Shown here: positions 18,856 through 26,770 of the stretch, piece after piece | Numbering within the stretch: position 1 is the first letter of the stretch | Layout of the letters: the number at the start of each line of letters is the position of its first letter | From: Geodermatophilus ruber | Lineage (GTDB): Bacteria > Actinomycetota > Actinomycetes > Mycobacteriales > Geodermatophilaceae | Assembly (NCBI RefSeq): GCF_900114385.1 | Contig: NZ_FOSW01000006.1 | Location: forward strand, 1-64,000 | Reading direction: 5' to 3' | DNA: 64,000 nucleotides | Program-made: the position numbers and the translations under genes | Notes under the pieces: model-generated | Databases searched by the model: none | Seen by the model: the letters and a program-made list of their open reading frames with translations, nothing else | Told to the model about the DNA's origin: nothing

Positions 18856-19709
18856 CGTCGCCGGCGCCGGGGCGCCGCCGGCGGCGCGGCCGCCGTCCAG
18901 TGCGCCGGCCGGTCCAGCGCGGCCGGGATCCGGGTGCTGCCGTCGCCCCGGGCGGCGGCCAGCTGCGGCCGGGTGAGGAAGAGGACGCCGGTCAGGTCCG
19001 TCCCGCGCAGGTCGGCGGCCCGCAGGTCGGCACCGAGCAGGTCCGCGGTCCGCAGGTCGGCACCGCGCAGATCGGCGCCGATGAGGTAGGCGCCGCGCAG
19101 GCCGGCGCCCCGCAGGTTCGCGCCGCGCAGGTCGGCGCCCATCAGGTCCGCGCCCCGCCGGTCCCGGGCCCGGCCCGGCAGGCCGGAGCGGACCAGCTCG
19201 CTGACCGACAGCAGCAGCGCGCCGGCCTCCTGCCGCAGCAGCGCGGTGTCGACGGCGGCCAGCTCGTCGGGCCCGGCGTCGGCCAGCCGCTGCGTGCGGT
19301 CCCGGGCGGCGCGCAGCTCGGCGTGCAGCGGGGCGGCCGCGGGCAGGGTCAGCGCCTCGGTCAGGTACCACAGCAGCTCGTGCAGCTGCCGGAGCACCCC
19401 GAAGGCCGCGAACATGGGCGCGGCGAGCTCCGGCGAGCTGCGCCAGTCCCGCCCGCCGAAGGTGTGCTGCACGGTCTGCTGGCCGGCCCCGAAGCAGTCG
19501 AACACGGTGCAGCCGGGGAAGCCGCGGTCGCGCAGGTCGGCGTGGATGCCGCAGCGGAAGTCCGGCTGCAGGTTGCCGCACGGCCGGCCCGCGGGCTTGT
19601 CGACGGCGAAGTCGGCCGACGCGGCGAACGCCGGGGCCACGCAGCACAGCCCCGCGCACCGGGCGCAGTCGGCGCGCAACCCGGAGCGGAGGTGGTCGTC
19701 GTCGGGCAC
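18852..19709 (-). CDS. Pentapeptide-repeat protein with N-terminal cysteine cluster
   Basis: 285 residues. The N-terminus carries [14 protein letters not shown], then [13 protein letters not shown] and [15 protein letters not shown]; these cysteines suggest metal or Fe-S binding. A helical middle follows. About twelve pentapeptide repeats of the A(D/N)LRG type run from about residue 183 to 240 ([21 protein letters not shown]), enough for about three turns of right-handed beta-helix. The family is a known actinobacterial architecture of unknown function. The stop overlaps the start of the DUF4334 gene. Confidence 0.85.
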   Translation of the reverse strand: MPDDDHLRSGLRADCARCAGLCCVAPAFAASADFAVDKPAGRPCGNLQPDFRCGIHADLRDRGFPGCTVFDCFGAGQQTVQHTFGGRDWRSSPELAAPMFAAFGVLRQLHELLWYLTEALTLPAAAPLHAELRAARDRTQRLADAGPDELAAVDTALLRQEAGALLLSVSELVRSGLPGRARDRRGADLMGADLRGANLRGAGLRGAYLIGADLRGADLRTADLLGADLRAADLRGTDLTGVLFLTRPQLAAARGDGSTRIPAALDRPAHWTAAAPPAAPRRRRR

Positions 19710-19730
19710 CGGCGTCCTCCGGGGGTGGCT

Positions 19731-19943
19731 TCAGGCGATCGGGCGCTCCAGGGTGACCAGCACGCCCTCGACGCTGCCGGGGCCGATGCGCCCCTTCACG
19801 TCGACCGACGTGACCGCCTTCAGCTGCCACCCCTCGCGGGCGTGGTCGTTGAGCACCTTCTCCAGCTTCTCACCGGACATCTTCCCCCCGAGGAGCCCCT
19901 CCCGGAGCTCGATCACCTTGTACTCGACACGCTGGCCGATCAC
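19731..19943 (-). CDS. DUF4177 small protein
   Basis: 70 residues from a GTG with AGGAGG 5 bases upstream, too short to stand out by length alone. VEYKVIELREGLLGGKMSGEKLEKVLNDHAREGWQLKAV matches the DUF4177 pattern (YKV, then LN-AREGW). It is soluble with no membrane segment. Members are widespread in Gram-positive bacteria with unknown function. It lies 21 bp upstream of the pentapeptide gene on the same strand. Confidence 0.82.
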   Translation of the reverse strand: MIGQRVEYKVIELREGLLGGKMSGEKLEKVLNDHAREGWQLKAVTSVDVKGRIGPGSVEGVLVTLERPIA

Positions 19944-19997
19944 GGCGTCCTCCTGCCTGGCCTGCCGGGGTGGTCGTCCACCCCGCATGATGCCGGA

Positions 19998-20381
19998 ATG
20001 GACGTGCTGAGCAGCCGGATCCTGCTGCGCCCGGAGGACCCGGAGCGGTCGCAGGCCTTCTACCGCGACGTCCTGGGGCTGGCGGTGTACCGCGAGTTCG
20101 GCCCCCCCGAGCACCCGGGGGTGGTGTTCTTCCTCGGCAACGGCCTGCTCGAGATCTCCGGCGGGGACGGCGCGCCGCCGCAGGGGCTCGCGCTGTGGCT
20201 CCAGGTGCGCGACGTCGCCGCCGAGCACGACCGGCTGCGGGCCGCCGGGGTGCCGGTGCTCCGCGAGCCGCACCGGGAGCCGTGGGGGCTGGTCGAGATG
20301 TGGGTGGCCGACCCCGACGGCATCCGCATCGTCGTGGTGGAGGTGCCGGCGGACCACCCGCTGCGCCGCGACCAGCGCTGA
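19998..20381 (+). CDS. VOC/glyoxalase-like protein
   Basis: 127 residues forming a single vicinal-oxygen-chelate domain. It shows SRILLRPEDPERSQAFYRDVLGLAVYREFG, VVFFLGNGLLEISGG and the closing WVADPDGIRIVVVEVP with a metal-ligand glutamate candidate. The family includes glyoxalases, extradiol dioxygenases and bleomycin-resistance proteins; the sequence does not decide which. It is a single gene, divergent from DUF4177. Confidence 0.85.
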   Translation: MDVLSSRILLRPEDPERSQAFYRDVLGLAVYREFGPPEHPGVVFFLGNGLLEISGGDGAPPQGLALWLQVRDVAAEHDRLRAAGVPVLREPHREPWGLVEMWVADPDGIRIVVVEVPADHPLRRDQR

Positions 20382-20383
20382 GC

Positions 20384-20770
20384 TCAGCTCTTCGGGTCGG
20401 GACCGTCGACCGGGCCGCGGACGAGGTCGGCGACCGACTCCTCCAGCCGCGCCCAGGTGGCGCTCCACTCGACCAGCGGGTCGAGGATCCGCTCGAAGAC
20501 CGCCAGCTGCTCGTCGAAGGCCTGCAGCTGGGCGATCATGGCCGCGATCTGCTGCCGCTGGCCACGCACCGCCTGGTCGATCGCCCGCAGCTGGGCGGCC
20601 GACAGCGCCCCCGGCGGCGAGGGCAGCCGGGGCAGCGAGAACGGGACCGCGCTCCCGGCGAGCCCCCGCGCCCGGTCGGTGAACGCGCGCAGCTGGCTGA
20701 CGAACTCCTCGACCGAGCGGGCGACCCGCCCGGACCCCGGCTCCCGGCGGCCGTCCTCGGGCTCACTCAT
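20384..20770 (-). CDS. Small helical hypothetical protein
   Basis: 128 residues with GAGGAGG 7 bases before the ATG. After a charged N-terminus come FVSQLRAFTDRARGLAGSAVPFSLPRLPSPPGALSA and a long helix, RAIDQAVRGQRQQIAAMIAQLQAFDEQLAVFERILDPLVEW. The Phe-Pro-Leu-Pro-Pro stretch before a coiled coil recalls phasin-like proteins and the 17839 gene, but no family is recognised. It ends 2 bp from the convergent VOC gene. Confidence 0.65.
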   Translation of the reverse strand: MSEPEDGRREPGSGRVARSVEEFVSQLRAFTDRARGLAGSAVPFSLPRLPSPPGALSAAQLRAIDQAVRGQRQQIAAMIAQLQAFDEQLAVFERILDPLVEWSATWARLEESVADLVRGPVDGPDPKS

Positions 20771-20935
20771 GCGGCTCCTCCTCGCTCGCTCGACCGCTGC
20801 CCAGTGTCCCGTTCCTGCACCCGGGCCGCGCTCCCTGCGCCCGGTCGGCCTCCGGGTCGTGGCGTGGGCCCTGTGCATATGGCGGCCGAGCGCGCACCCT
20901 GGAGGGGGCGGAGTGCTCAAGCCGCGGCCACCCGC

Positions 20936-21157
20936 GTGACCGCCCGGACCAGCCTGGAGGCGGCGGTGATGCTGCTCAGCGAGAGCCCCGGCGAGGCCAT
21001 GGCGTCCGACTTCCGGGCCGCGTGCGTCGAGCTGGCCGATGCCGAGGCGGTGTGCCGGTCCCGGGACACCCCCGCGACCCGGCGGCGCGTCGAGGAGTGC
21101 CGGGACCGGATCGACGCGATCCTCGACATGTGGAACGCCGCCGGCCACGCGAGGTGA
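20936..21157 (+). CDS. Very small hypothetical protein
   Basis: 73 residues from GTG at 20936; an ATG at 20879 would add 19 residues and neither start has a good ribosome site. The sequence (RTSLEAAVMLLSESPGEAMASDFRAACVELADAEAVC) is amphipathic and helical with two cysteines. No family is recognised. Third-position GC bias supports coding. Confidence 0.45.
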   Translation: MTARTSLEAAVMLLSESPGEAMASDFRAACVELADAEAVCRSRDTPATRRRVEECRDRIDAILDMWNAAGHAR

Positions 21158-21268
21158 CCCCGCGCCTCAGACCGACGGCCAGGGCGGCGGTTGCGGCGTC
21201 CGCGATCGGCGGGGACGCCGGCCACGGAGGCGCCGGGCGGCGGGGCGCCACGGTCGGGGCCCTGTCGA

Positions 21269-21913
21269 TCAGGGCAGCCGCCAGACCGTCGTGGGCCGCA
21301 ACCCCGGGCCCTCGGTCTCCGGGATCTCGTAGCGGGCCACGGCGGTCAGCCGGTCGTGCGGCAGGTACATCCGCCCCGGGTCGCCGAGGTAGACCGCGCA
21401 GCCGCGGGCGCGGGCCCGCTCGAGGAAGGGCAGCAACCGCTCGGTCATCTCCCGGTCGTAGCAGACGTCGCCGGCCAGGATCACCTCGACGCCGGGCAGG
21501 TCCCGCCCCAGGACGTCCCCGGTCACGCTGATCCCGGGGACGCCGTTGAGCCCGGCGTTGACGCCGATCGCCGTCCGGCTGAACGGGTCGACGTCGCTGG
21601 CCAGCACACTCCTGGCCCCGGCCCGCACCGCGGCGATCGCCACCAGGCCGCTGCCCGAGCCCAGGTCCAGCACGCTGCGCCCGGCGACCGCGGCCGGCTC
21701 GTCCAGGACGTACCGGGCCAGCGCCTGCCCGCCCGGCCAGGCCGCGGCCCAGAAGGGCGGCGCCTCGCCCGCACCGCCGCGCTCGGCCTCCATCGCCTCC
21801 CAGAGCGCGACGACGTCCTGGGCGACGTGCAGCCGCACCTCGGGCACGGAGGACGGCCGGCCGACCTGGGTGTGGGCGCGGACGAACCAGGCGGGGATGA
21901 CGCGGGAACTCAC
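21269..21913 (-). CDS. Class I SAM-dependent methyltransferase (ETFB-lysine/nicotinamide N-methyltransferase type)
   Basis: 214 residues. The SAM-binding motif I SVLDLGSGSGLVAIAAVRAGA lies near residue 80, followed by the acidic loop LASDVDPFSRTAIGVNAGLNG and motif IV LAGDVCYDREM. AEAPPFWAAAWPGGQALARYVL-type N-terminal sequence is typical of the ETFBKMT/METTL20-like group, which methylates protein lysines. The target here is not known. It is a monocistronic gene. Confidence 0.82.
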   Translation of the reverse strand: MSSRVIPAWFVRAHTQVGRPSSVPEVRLHVAQDVVALWEAMEAERGGAGEAPPFWAAAWPGGQALARYVLDEPAAVAGRSVLDLGSGSGLVAIAAVRAGARSVLASDVDPFSRTAIGVNAGLNGVPGISVTGDVLGRDLPGVEVILAGDVCYDREMTERLLPFLERARARGCAVYLGDPGRMYLPHDRLTAVARYEIPETEGPGLRPTTVWRLP

Positions 21914-21995
21914 ACCTGCAGTCCAGCACCCCGCGAACGCGTCCGGCGCCGGACCCCCGAGAGGGGCCCGGCGCCGGTCGGCGTGTGGAGGGGGC

Positions 21996-22886
21996 CTAGT
22001 ACCAGTTCTTGGCCTGCGAGTGCGCCCAGGCCGCGCAGGGGCTGCCGTAGCGGCTCTCGATGTAGATGAGCCCCGCGTCGATCTGCCGGTAGCCGTCGGA
22101 GGTCTTCGCGATCCCGGTGCTCGCCCACGTGGAGTCGAGGAACTGCGGGATGCCGTAGGCGGTGCTGGTGCGGTTCTGGGCGTTCGGGTTCCACCCGCTC
22201 TCCTTGCCCCACAGGTTCTCCAGGCAGCCGAACTGCTGGGCGCCCACCTGGCTCATCGCGTACTCCTTGAAGGAGCCCCGGGCGGCGGGGGCGGCCGGGG
22301 GCGGCGCGGCAGCGGCCTGCTCGGCGGCGGCCCGCTCGGCCTCGGCAGCGCGCGCGGCCTCGGCCGCGGCGGCCTCCGCAGCCGCCTGCTCGGCGGCGGC
22401 CTTCTCCGCGGCAGCCTTCTCCGCGGCGGCACGCTCGGCGGCCTGGCGGTCCAGCTCGGCCTGGTCGGCGGCGGCCTGGGCCTCGGCGGCACTGGCCTGC
22501 GCGGCGTCGCGCTCGCTGCGGGACGCGGCCAGCTGCTCGAGCGCGGCGAGGTCGTCGCCGGCGGCGGACTCGGTGGTGATGCCGAGCTGCTCGGCGACGC
22601 TGGTGGAGGCGCTGACCGGCTCGGCCTCGGCTGCGGGTTGGCCGCTGACGAGGACGTTGACCACGAGGGCACCGGCGGCGGCCGCGGCCAGCAGGATCGC
22701 CGGGCGGCGGCCCCTGGCCGGCAGCCGCAGCCGGCGACGGCCGGCCGGGGCCGCCTCGGCGTCGGCGTCGGCGTCGGGGGCGGCCGCGGTGTCGAGCTCG
22801 GCCGTGCTGTCGCCGGCGGGGAGCTCGAGGTCAGGGGCGGTCTGGCCGTCCTCGAGCGGGCGGGAGAACTGCGGGCGGTGCGTCAT
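21996..22886 (-). CDS. Secreted/membrane-anchored lytic transglycosylase-like protein under c-di-AMP riboswitch
   Basis: 296 residues. A basic cytoplasmic N-terminus leads to one membrane helix or uncleaved signal (about 60-80, ILLAAAAAGALVVNVLVSG). An Ala/Glu-rich coiled coil with repeated AAEKAAAEKAAAEQ fills about 105-200. A C-terminal lysozyme-like domain follows: AMSQVGAQQFGCLENLWGKESGWNP with the likely catalytic glutamate in KESGW, then AYGIPQFLDSTW and the usual ending AWAHSQAKNWY. It should cut peptidoglycan outside the membrane. A 234-base leader carrying the riboswitch precedes it, which ties wall remodelling to cyclic-di-AMP. Confidence 0.9.
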   Translation of the reverse strand: MTHRPQFSRPLEDGQTAPDLELPAGDSTAELDTAAAPDADADAEAAPAGRRRLRLPARGRRPAILLAAAAAGALVVNVLVSGQPAAEAEPVSASTSVAEQLGITTESAAGDDLAALEQLAASRSERDAAQASAAEAQAAADQAELDRQAAERAAAEKAAAEKAAAEQAAAEAAAAEAARAAEAERAAAEQAAAAPPPAAPAARGSFKEYAMSQVGAQQFGCLENLWGKESGWNPNAQNRTSTAYGIPQFLDSTWASTGIAKTSDGYRQIDAGLIYIESRYGSPCAAWAHSQAKNWY

Positions 22887-23119
22887 CGGGTGGGGTGCTC
22901 CGGAGCGAGAGGGCGCGCGCGAACCGGCCCCCTCCCGTGCGGAGGGCAGCCTGCGACGGCGGCGGGTCTACGGGGTGGCGGCGGCGTCCGGACCGGACGG
23001 CGCGGCGGCGGCAGGCGGGATCAGCGACCCGGGAAGAAGGCGCGTGGTGCGCGTGGTCGGCTGTCGCAGCGTGCGGCCAGGGCCCGTGTGCGGGGCATGC
23101 GGAGGCTCTCCGTTTCTTC

Positions 23120-23242
23120 CGTGGCCGCCTACCGGGTTAGCTGACGGATTCGGGCGGGAAGGCGCCCTACCCGGCCGCCGAGCGAGGCTCGGCGGGCAGG
23201 ATTCACCCCAGTACTTCGGTGGGTCCCCGGCTCAGCTCCACG
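23120..23242 (-). ncRNA. Cyclic-di-AMP riboswitch (ydaO-yuaA)
   Basis: Read on the minus strand, this holds the conserved blocks of the ydaO-yuaA class: GAGCCGGGGACCCACCG (23233-23217), GGGGTGAATCC (23209-23199), a variable GCCGAG/CTCGGC stem, an AGGGCGCC-TTCCCGCCCGAA segment, and CCGTCAGCTAACCCGGTAGG (23147-23128). The closing helix P1 can form from CGTGG (23242-23238) and CCACG (23124-23120). It lies 234 bases upstream of a cell-wall transglycosylase, the classic actinobacterial target. In known cases cyclic-di-AMP turns the downstream gene off. Confidence 0.93.
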
Positions 23243-23263
23243 CGGGGTGGACCTGACTCGGCG

Positions 23264-23310
23264 GCGTCCGGCCAGGCTCCCCGAGCGGGGAGTGACGACC
23301 GGCCGGACGC
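23264..23310 (-). terminator. Hairpin at the 5' end of the riboswitch leader or after the 23417 gene
   Basis: GCGTCCGGCC (23264-23273) pairs with GGCCGGACGC (23301-23310), and the loop contains a second small CTCCCC/GGGGAG stem. It may end the transcript of the small gene at 23417, or it may be the first structure in the riboswitch leader if the promoter at 23316-23345 is right. Confidence 0.5.
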
Positions 23311-23315
23311 CTCAC

Positions 23316-23345
23316 ACCGTAGGGGTCGTTACACAGCCGTGACAA
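23316..23345 (-). promoter_or_regulatory. Probable sigma-A-type promoter of the riboswitch-transglycosylase transcript
   Basis: On the minus strand TTGTCA (23345-23340) and TACGGT (23321-23316) are 18 bp apart, close to -35/-10 consensus. This lies in a locally AT-richer stretch (23330-23365). It would start the RNA near 23309, about 70 bases before the aptamer. Confidence 0.55.
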
Positions 23346-23416
23346 TCTCTGGCTGAAGATTTGTGGGGTGACTCGCGTCGCCACCGCCGGATGAGGGCCG
23401 CCGTCCGGCCGTCCGG

Positions 23417-23668
23417 CTATGAATCGGAACCAGAACGGCCGACAGCGTCGTCCTCGTCGCGCAGGGCCTCGTCGAGAAGGGCCCGCAGCCCGGCGATGCT
23501 GACGTGCGGCCGGTCGGTCCGGAGGACGACCGGGTCCTCGCCCCCCTCGGGGCCGGCGAGCGCGCCGGAGATGGCGGCGGCGGTGCGCAACGCGGTCTTC
23601 CCGAACCGGTCGCGGGCGGCATGCGGCTCGATCGGCGCGCGCTCGGTCGAGGGGCGCTGCTCGGTCAT
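23417..23668 (-). CDS. Small hypothetical protein
   Basis: 83 residues from the ATG at 23668; an in-frame GTG at 23689 would add seven. The sequence is charged and partly ordered (ARDRFGKTALRTAAAISGALAGPEGG, then RPHVSIAGLRALLDEAL). No family or membrane segment is recognised. It is a single gene upstream of the riboswitch promoter, with no sign of a shared function. Confidence 0.5.
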   Translation of the reverse strand: MTEQRPSTERAPIEPHAARDRFGKTALRTAAAISGALAGPEGGEDPVVLRTDRPHVSIAGLRALLDEALRDEDDAVGRSGSDS

Positions 23669-23815
23669 CGGGCCGCTCCAGGGGTGCACCGACCGCCACC
23701 GGGTGACCCTGGGTCATCCCCGGACTCGGGTGGGTAAACGGCGCGCGGTGGGTAGGGACTCTGCGGCAACCTGAGTACCCCGGGAGCCACTGGATCCACC
23801 CCGAGGAGACGATCC

Positions 23816-24118
23816 GTGGATTCCCGGATCGAAGTGTGCTGGGCGTGCCGTCCCTGCGAGGTCGAGGGGCGGGACGCGACCGACGGTCGTGGAGCAGAGC
23901 CGTCGTGCTGGAACTGCGGCGGACCGGTCGTCGTCACGGCCCGGCCGACGGTCACGACGGGACGGGCCCGGCCACCAGGAAACAGCGCCCGGGCCCGTCC
24001 GCACGGATCACTCGCGGGTGAGCGTCACGAGGTGACCGCGCACTGCCCCCTGTCGGCCCGGACCGGTCCGGACGCCGACGGCCGGATGTCGAAGTCGAAG
24101 ATCGCCGTCGGCAGGTAG
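23816..24118 (+). CDS. Small zinc-ribbon protein with extended C-terminus
   Basis: 100 residues from a GTG with GAGGAG about 7 bases upstream. Two cysteine pairs, CWACRPC and SCWNCGGPVVVTARPTV, form a plausible zinc ribbon in residues 7-50. After residue 50 the sequence becomes Arg/Pro/Gly-rich and unlike a folded domain. That tail reads through the fmdA terminator and 94 bases into fmdA in the antisense direction. The ribbon looks real; the tail may come from a lost stop. It is not the classic FmdB sequence, although it adjoins a formamidase gene. Confidence 0.55.
   Translation: MDSRIEVCWACRPCEVEGRDATDGRGAEPSCWNCGGPVVVTARPTVTTGRARPPGNSARARPHGSLAGERHEVTAHCPLSARTGPDADGRMSKSKIAVGR
23960..24000. 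terminator. Hairpin terminator after fmdA
   Basis: A perfect 12-bp stem (23960-23971 with 23989-24000) with a 17-base loop lies 25 bases after the fmdA stop on the minus strand. It lies inside the C-terminal part of the convergent zinc-ribbon frame. Confidence 0.75.
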
Positions 24119-25278
24119 AGCGAGCAGCAGGCATTCGGGATGTCGACCACGCCGCTGACCCGCCCCTCGATCGGCGCCGAGCCGAGCAGCAGGTAGGCCT
24201 GCTCCCCCGAGTAGCCGAACTTCTTCAGGTACTCGACGGCGTTCAGGCACGCCCGCCGGTAGGCCACCGTGGCGTCCAGGTAGTAGTTCGTGTCGGTGTC
24301 GTGGTCCACCGAGACCCCGATGAACGTCAGGAACTCCGAGTAGCGCGGCTCCACGATGCCCGGCATGAACACCGGGTTGGTGGTCACCCCGTAGGTCTCC
24401 ATGCCGCCCTTGATCAGGTCGACGTGGAAGTCGATGAACCCGCCCATCTCGATGGCGCCGCAGAAGGTGATCTCGCCGTCGCCCTGGCTGAAGTGCAGGT
24501 CGCCGCCGGAGAGCTTCGCGTCCCTGACGTGCACCGGGTAGAAGACCCGTGAACCACGCGAGAAGTTCTTGATGTCGTGGTTGCCGCCGTTCTCGCGGGC
24601 CGGCACCGTGCGGGCGCCGTCCCGGGCGATGCCCTGGGCGACGTCCCCGCTCGCCGTCCCGCCGAGGGCCTGGTCCTCCAGCGGCGGCAGGGCCAGCGGC
24701 GGCACCCGGTCCGGGTCGGTATCGATGAGCGCCCGCTCCCGGGCGTTCCACCGGGCGAGCAGCTCGGCCGACGGCGCCGTCCCGAACAGCCCCGGGTGGG
24801 TGATGCCGGCGTACCGGACTCCCGGGATGTGGCGGGACGTCGCGAACTGGCCCTGGAAGTCCCAGATCGCCTTGTAGGCGTCGGGGAAGTAGTCGGTCAG
24901 GAAGCCGCCACCGTTGACCTTGGCGAAGATCCCGGTGTAGCCCCAGCCCTGGCCGGGCGCGTCGCCGTACTCCTGCGGCGGCTGGACCGGGCCCAGGTCG
25001 AGGATGTCGACGACCAGCAGGTCGCCGGGCTCCGCACCCTCGACCCCGATCGGCCCGCTGAGCATGTGCGCCCGGGTCAGGTCGACGTCGCGGACGTCGT
25101 TGGCCGAGTCGTTGTTGCCGATCTGGCCGTCGGTCCACTCCCGGCACTCGACCCGGAGCGTCTGCCCGGGGCGCACCATCGTGGCGACGGGGACGTCGGG
25201 GTGCCACCGGTTGTGACCGGGTACCGCCTGGTCCCGCATCGACTTGGCCTGGTCGACCGTGAACACCACGTCTGGCAT
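24025..25278 (-). CDS. fmdA: Formamidase/acetamidase
   Basis: 417 residues, the usual length of FmdA. It hydrolyses short amides such as formamide to ammonia and the acid, giving nitrogen. Landmarks are the opening VVFTVDQAKSMRDQAVPGHNRWHPDVP, DLTRAHMLSGPIGVEGAEPGDLLVVDI, LSGGDLHFSQGDGEITFCGAIEM and the late VDIPNACCSLYLPTAIFDFD. No signal peptide. No amide transporter or urea genes adjoin it. A terminator follows. Confidence 0.93.
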   Translation of the reverse strand: MPDVVFTVDQAKSMRDQAVPGHNRWHPDVPVATMVRPGQTLRVECREWTDGQIGNNDSANDVRDVDLTRAHMLSGPIGVEGAEPGDLLVVDILDLGPVQPPQEYGDAPGQGWGYTGIFAKVNGGGFLTDYFPDAYKAIWDFQGQFATSRHIPGVRYAGITHPGLFGTAPSAELLARWNARERALIDTDPDRVPPLALPPLEDQALGGTASGDVAQGIARDGARTVPARENGGNHDIKNFSRGSRVFYPVHVRDAKLSGGDLHFSQGDGEITFCGAIEMGGFIDFHVDLIKGGMETYGVTTNPVFMPGIVEPRYSEFLTFIGVSVDHDTDTNYYLDATVAYRRACLNAVEYLKKFGYSGEQAYLLLGSAPIEGRVSGVVDIPNACCSLYLPTAIFDFDIRPSASGPVRADRGQCAVTS

Positions 25279-25312
25279 GTCGCCACTCTCCGATCTGCGT
25301 TGACGGGACGGA

Positions 25313-25435
25313 TCAGCCCGCGGGGAGCGGGCCGTCGGTGGCGGGCGCGGCCGGCATCGTGGCGGAGTCCCGGGCCGCGGCCGGGTGCGGGGGCGCGGGC
25401 GGCTGCGGGCGATCGGTACGCCGGCGACCGGCCAT
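25313..25435 (-). CDS. Possible 40-residue leader peptide upstream of fmdA
   Basis: An ATG with AGGGGG 9 bases upstream opens a 40-residue frame (MAGRRRTDRPQPPAPP start) ending 34 bp before fmdA. It is Pro/Ala/Arg-rich with no recognised family. It could be a true small gene cotranscribed with fmdA or a chance frame in GC-rich DNA. Confidence 0.28.
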   Translation of the reverse strand: MAGRRRTDRPQPPAPPHPAAARDSATMPAAPATDGPLPAG

Positions 25436-25629
25436 CGGCGGCACCCCCTGGTCTCACGGGGCTCGGCTGAGGGGGCGAAGCTAGTGGCCCCGACACGGGG
25501 ACGGGGCCGGTACTCACCTGCCCGGTAGCGACGCGCCGGGCGCCCCTACCGGCGGCCGGGGCGGGGTGACCGAGGGTAGGAGCCGGCAGCCGGGCATAGC
25601 GGCGAGAGAGCCGGTGTTGCAGTGGCCAG

Positions 25630-25647
25630 TAGTTGCACTCTCAACTA
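25630..25647. promoter_or_regulatory. MarR-like palindromic operator upstream of the flavin oxidoreductase pair
   Basis: TAGTTG-N6-CAACTA is a perfect 6+6 palindrome with a 6-base spacer (full span 18 bp), ending 16 bases before the ATG at 25664. It fits the TTG-N6-CAA core of MarR-family operators. A further GTTGCA lies at 25615-25620. The 380-bp gap from fmdA otherwise holds only the possible leader peptide. Confidence 0.5.
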
Positions 25648-25663
25648 GCAACCGGAGACGGAC

Positions 25664-26770
25664 ATGCAGTTCGGCATCTTCACGGTCAGCGACATCACGA
25701 CCGACCCCACGACCGGCCGCACGCCCAGCGAGGCCGAGCGGATCCAGGCGATCCTCACGATCGCGAAGAAGGCCGAGGAGGTCGGGCTGGACGTCTTCGC
25801 CCTGGGCGAGCACCACAACCCGCCGTTCTTCTCCTCCTCCCCCACCACCACGCTCGGCTTCATCGCCGCGCAGACGCAGACCCTGCAGCTGTCGACGGCG
25901 ACCACGCTGATCACCACCAACGACCCGGTGAAGATCGCCGAGGACTACGCGATGCTGCAGCACCTGGCCGGCGGCCGGGTCGACCTGATGATGGGCCGCG
26001 GCAACACCGGGCCGGTCTACCCGTGGTTCGGGCAGGACATCCGCAACGGCATCCCGCTCGCGGTGGAGAACTACGCGCTGCTGCGCCGGCTGTGGACCGA
26101 GGACGTCGTCGACTGGTCCGGGCAGTTCCGCACGCCGCTGCAGGGCTTCACCTCCACCCCGCGGCCGCTGGACGGCGTGCCGCCGTTCGTCTGGCACGGC
26201 TCGATCCGCTCCCCGCAGATCGCCGAGCAGGCCGCCTACTACGGCGACGGGTTCTTCCACAACCACATCTTCTGGCCGGCCGAGCACACCGCCCGGATGG
26301 TCGAGTTCTACCGCCGCCGCTTCGAGCACCACGGCCACGGCGCCGCCGACCAGGCCATCGTCGGCCTGGGCGGGCAGGTCTTCATGCGCAAGAACAGCCA
26401 GGACGCCGTCAACGAGTTCCGGCCCTACTTCGACAACGCCCCCGTCTACGGGCACGGCCCGTCGCTGGAGGAGTTCACCCGGGAGACCCCGCTGACCGTC
26501 GGCTCGCCCCAGCAGGTCATCGAGCGCACCCTCGGCTTCCGGGACTACGTCGGGGACTACCAGCGGCAGCTGTTCCTCATCGACCACGCCGGCCTGCCGC
26601 TGACGACCGTGCTCGAGCAGCTGGACATCCTCGGCGAGGAGGTCGTGCCGGTGCTCCGGAAGGAGTTCGCCGCGCTCAAGCCCGCGCACGTGCCGGACGC
26701 CCCCACCCACGCCGCGCGCGTCGCGGCCCGCACCGCGTCCGCGGCTCCCCAGGAGGTCGACGCCCGATGA
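25664..26770 (+). CDS. LLM-class flavin-dependent oxidoreductase
   Basis: 368 residues of the luciferase-like monooxygenase superfamily. MQFGIFTVSDIT at the N-terminus, GLDVFALGEHHNPPFFSSSP, LATTLITTNDPVKIAEDYAMLQHLAGGRVDLMMGRGN-type strands and the GSPQQVIERTL segment form the TIM barrel. It uses reduced FMN supplied by a partner. The next gene is an NADPH:FMN reductase overlapping by four bases, so the two should act as a two-component monooxygenase. The substrate is unknown. Such pairs in actinobacteria often answer to MarR regulators; a fitting palindrome lies just upstream. Confidence 0.92.
   Translation: MQFGIFTVSDITTDPTTGRTPSEAERIQAILTIAKKAEEVGLDVFALGEHHNPPFFSSSPTTTLGFIAAQTQTLQLSTATTLITTNDPVKIAEDYAMLQHLAGGRVDLMMGRGNTGPVYPWFGQDIRNGIPLAVENYALLRRLWTEDVVDWSGQFRTPLQGFTSTPRPLDGVPPFVWHGSIRSPQIAEQAAYYGDGFFHNHIFWPAEHTARMVEFYRRRFEHHGHGAADQAIVGLGGQVFMRKNSQDAVNEFRPYFDNAPVYGHGPSLEEFTRETPLTVGSPQQVIERTLGFRDYVGDYQRQLFLIDHAGLPLTTVLEQLDILGEEVVPVLRKEFAALKPAHVPDAPTHAARVAARTASAAPQEVDAR

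Noticed and set aside
19000-19160. Short-period repeats of about 15 bp that suggested a CRISPR-like or satellite array
   Set aside because: The period is five codons and the translation is A(D/N)LRG pentapeptide repeats; there are no spacers.
22300-22520. GCC/GCG-rich repetitive DNA that could be a simple-sequence repeat
   Set aside because: It encodes the Ala/Glu coiled coil of the transglycosylase in a continuous frame, so it is explained by the protein.
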